Part shown: piece by piece, positions 63,178 through 64,000 of the stretch
Numbering within the stretch: position 1 is the first letter of the stretch
Layout of the letters: each line of letters opens with the position of its first letter
Assembly (NCBI RefSeq): GCF_000213175.1
Contig: NW_009799100.1
Span: 874,161 to 938,160 of the forward strand
Direction: 5' to 3'
Origin: Neurospora tetrasperma FGSC 2508
Lineage: Eukaryota; Ascomycota; Sordariomycetes; Sordariales; Sordariaceae
Length of the DNA stretch: 64,000 nt
Notes under the pieces: model-generated
Told to the model about the DNA's origin: nothing
Databases searched by the model: none
Seen by the model: the letters and a program-made list of their open reading frames with translations, nothing else
Program-made: the position numbers and the translations under genes

Positions 63178-63848
63178 TACTATATATAGGGGTAGTACTT
63201 TACTATAATAAACTTTGAATTTCGGGCAACCGTTATACAAGTTTTAGATTATCTATAATATTATTTACTCTTTTAATCGGCGGGTTACTAAATACTAATT
63301 TTATTACTTTCCGTAATACTAACTTATATATTATATACCCGGTATATAAGTAGAGGGCTAATACTTAGGGGTACCGCTATTCTATTAGCTATAATACTTT
63401 TAGTCCCTACTAAAATAATAGTACTAGGCTGCCTCTATTACCTACTTTTAACCTCTATAACTTTCATCCAAAATACTATTACTATATTTACTATATTTAC
63501 TCATTACTATTAATAATACCCCGCCTTTTCTATCCGCTAATGCTATAATTTTTAATATTTAATCTAATATCTATTAAATAACCAACAAACATAAATACCC
63601 TTCACATGTACGCAATAGATTAAAAAACGGTAAAAATCGGTCGTACCCCCCCGCGGGCGTACACAATCTTTACTTTTGGAATTGAATTTTTTTTTATCTT
63701 TTTATATAACCAAACCTTACTACTTAATTTATTCCCGCAATCATTTTCTTAAAATTAAGTTTATCTTAAAACTAGTTAATTAAACTAATTATCTAAATCA
63801 ACTACTCAAGTACATCGTACAATAATACCAGCTTGTAATTACCGTAAA

Positions 63849-64000
<152 letters not shown>

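Noticed and set aside
9700-63800. AT-rich stretch as mitochondrial DNA insertion
   Set aside because: CpG is frequent, TpA excess is of RIP type, and LTRs, TIRs, TSDs and pol relics explain the sequence. No mitochondrial gene is seen.

Overview
The window reads as a chromosome segment of a filamentous ascomycete (Pezizomycotina). The intact gene has short introns of 60-115 bp with CTAAC-type branch points and GT..AG ends. Most of the window carries the signature of repeat-induced point mutation (RIP): on both strands CpA/TpG has been turned into TpA while CpG persists, so Gln and Trp codons of transposon genes have become stops. The species cannot be told from the sequence.

Left compartment (1-9379), roughly balanced in base composition and not RIPed. 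It holds the edge of a minus-strand gene (1-416) and a 62-residue intron-containing gene with a predicted SH3-like barrel (927-1196, minus). About 3.2 kb of apparently empty DNA follows. Next come a multiply frameshifted relic of a secreted or GPI-anchored protein gene (4392 to about 5790), a 220-bp MITE with a TA target duplication (6575-6794), and a four-exon MFS hexose transporter (7323-9148) that is intact. The transporter ends only about 230 bp before the transposon territory.

Right compartment (9380-64000), AT-rich and RIPed. It contains no intact gene that I can support, only nested transposons. In order: an LTR (9380-9633) heading a minus-oriented retroelement; a complete minus-oriented Ty3/gypsy element (11909-19268, 224-bp LTRs, TSD ATAAT) inserted in it; a complete plus-oriented 12.7-kb chromodomain-type Ty3/gypsy element (19885-32592, 203-bp LTRs, TSD CTCTA); a Tad-like LINE relic (about 33470-36470); a GC-rich island that escaped RIP (36475-37010); a pogo/Fot1-type transposase relic on the minus strand (about 37130-39141) split by a complete MULE (39150-42186, 44-bp TIRs, 8-bp TSD); two diverged, same-orientation copies of an element with a Tnp2/CACTA-like transposase relic (about 42400-48720 and 57600-62850); gag-like relics; another LTR element starting at 53905 with a run of hairpins; and a pure (ATT)n array reaching the window end.

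The genes do not form a pathway or operon. What is biologically most informative is the transposon stratigraphy and the pattern of RIP. In both LTR retrotransposons whose two LTRs can be aligned, the half of each LTR facing the element interior carries most of the C-to-T/G-to-A changes and the outward half is largely spared. I did not find a convincing new defence, biosynthetic or conflict system here.
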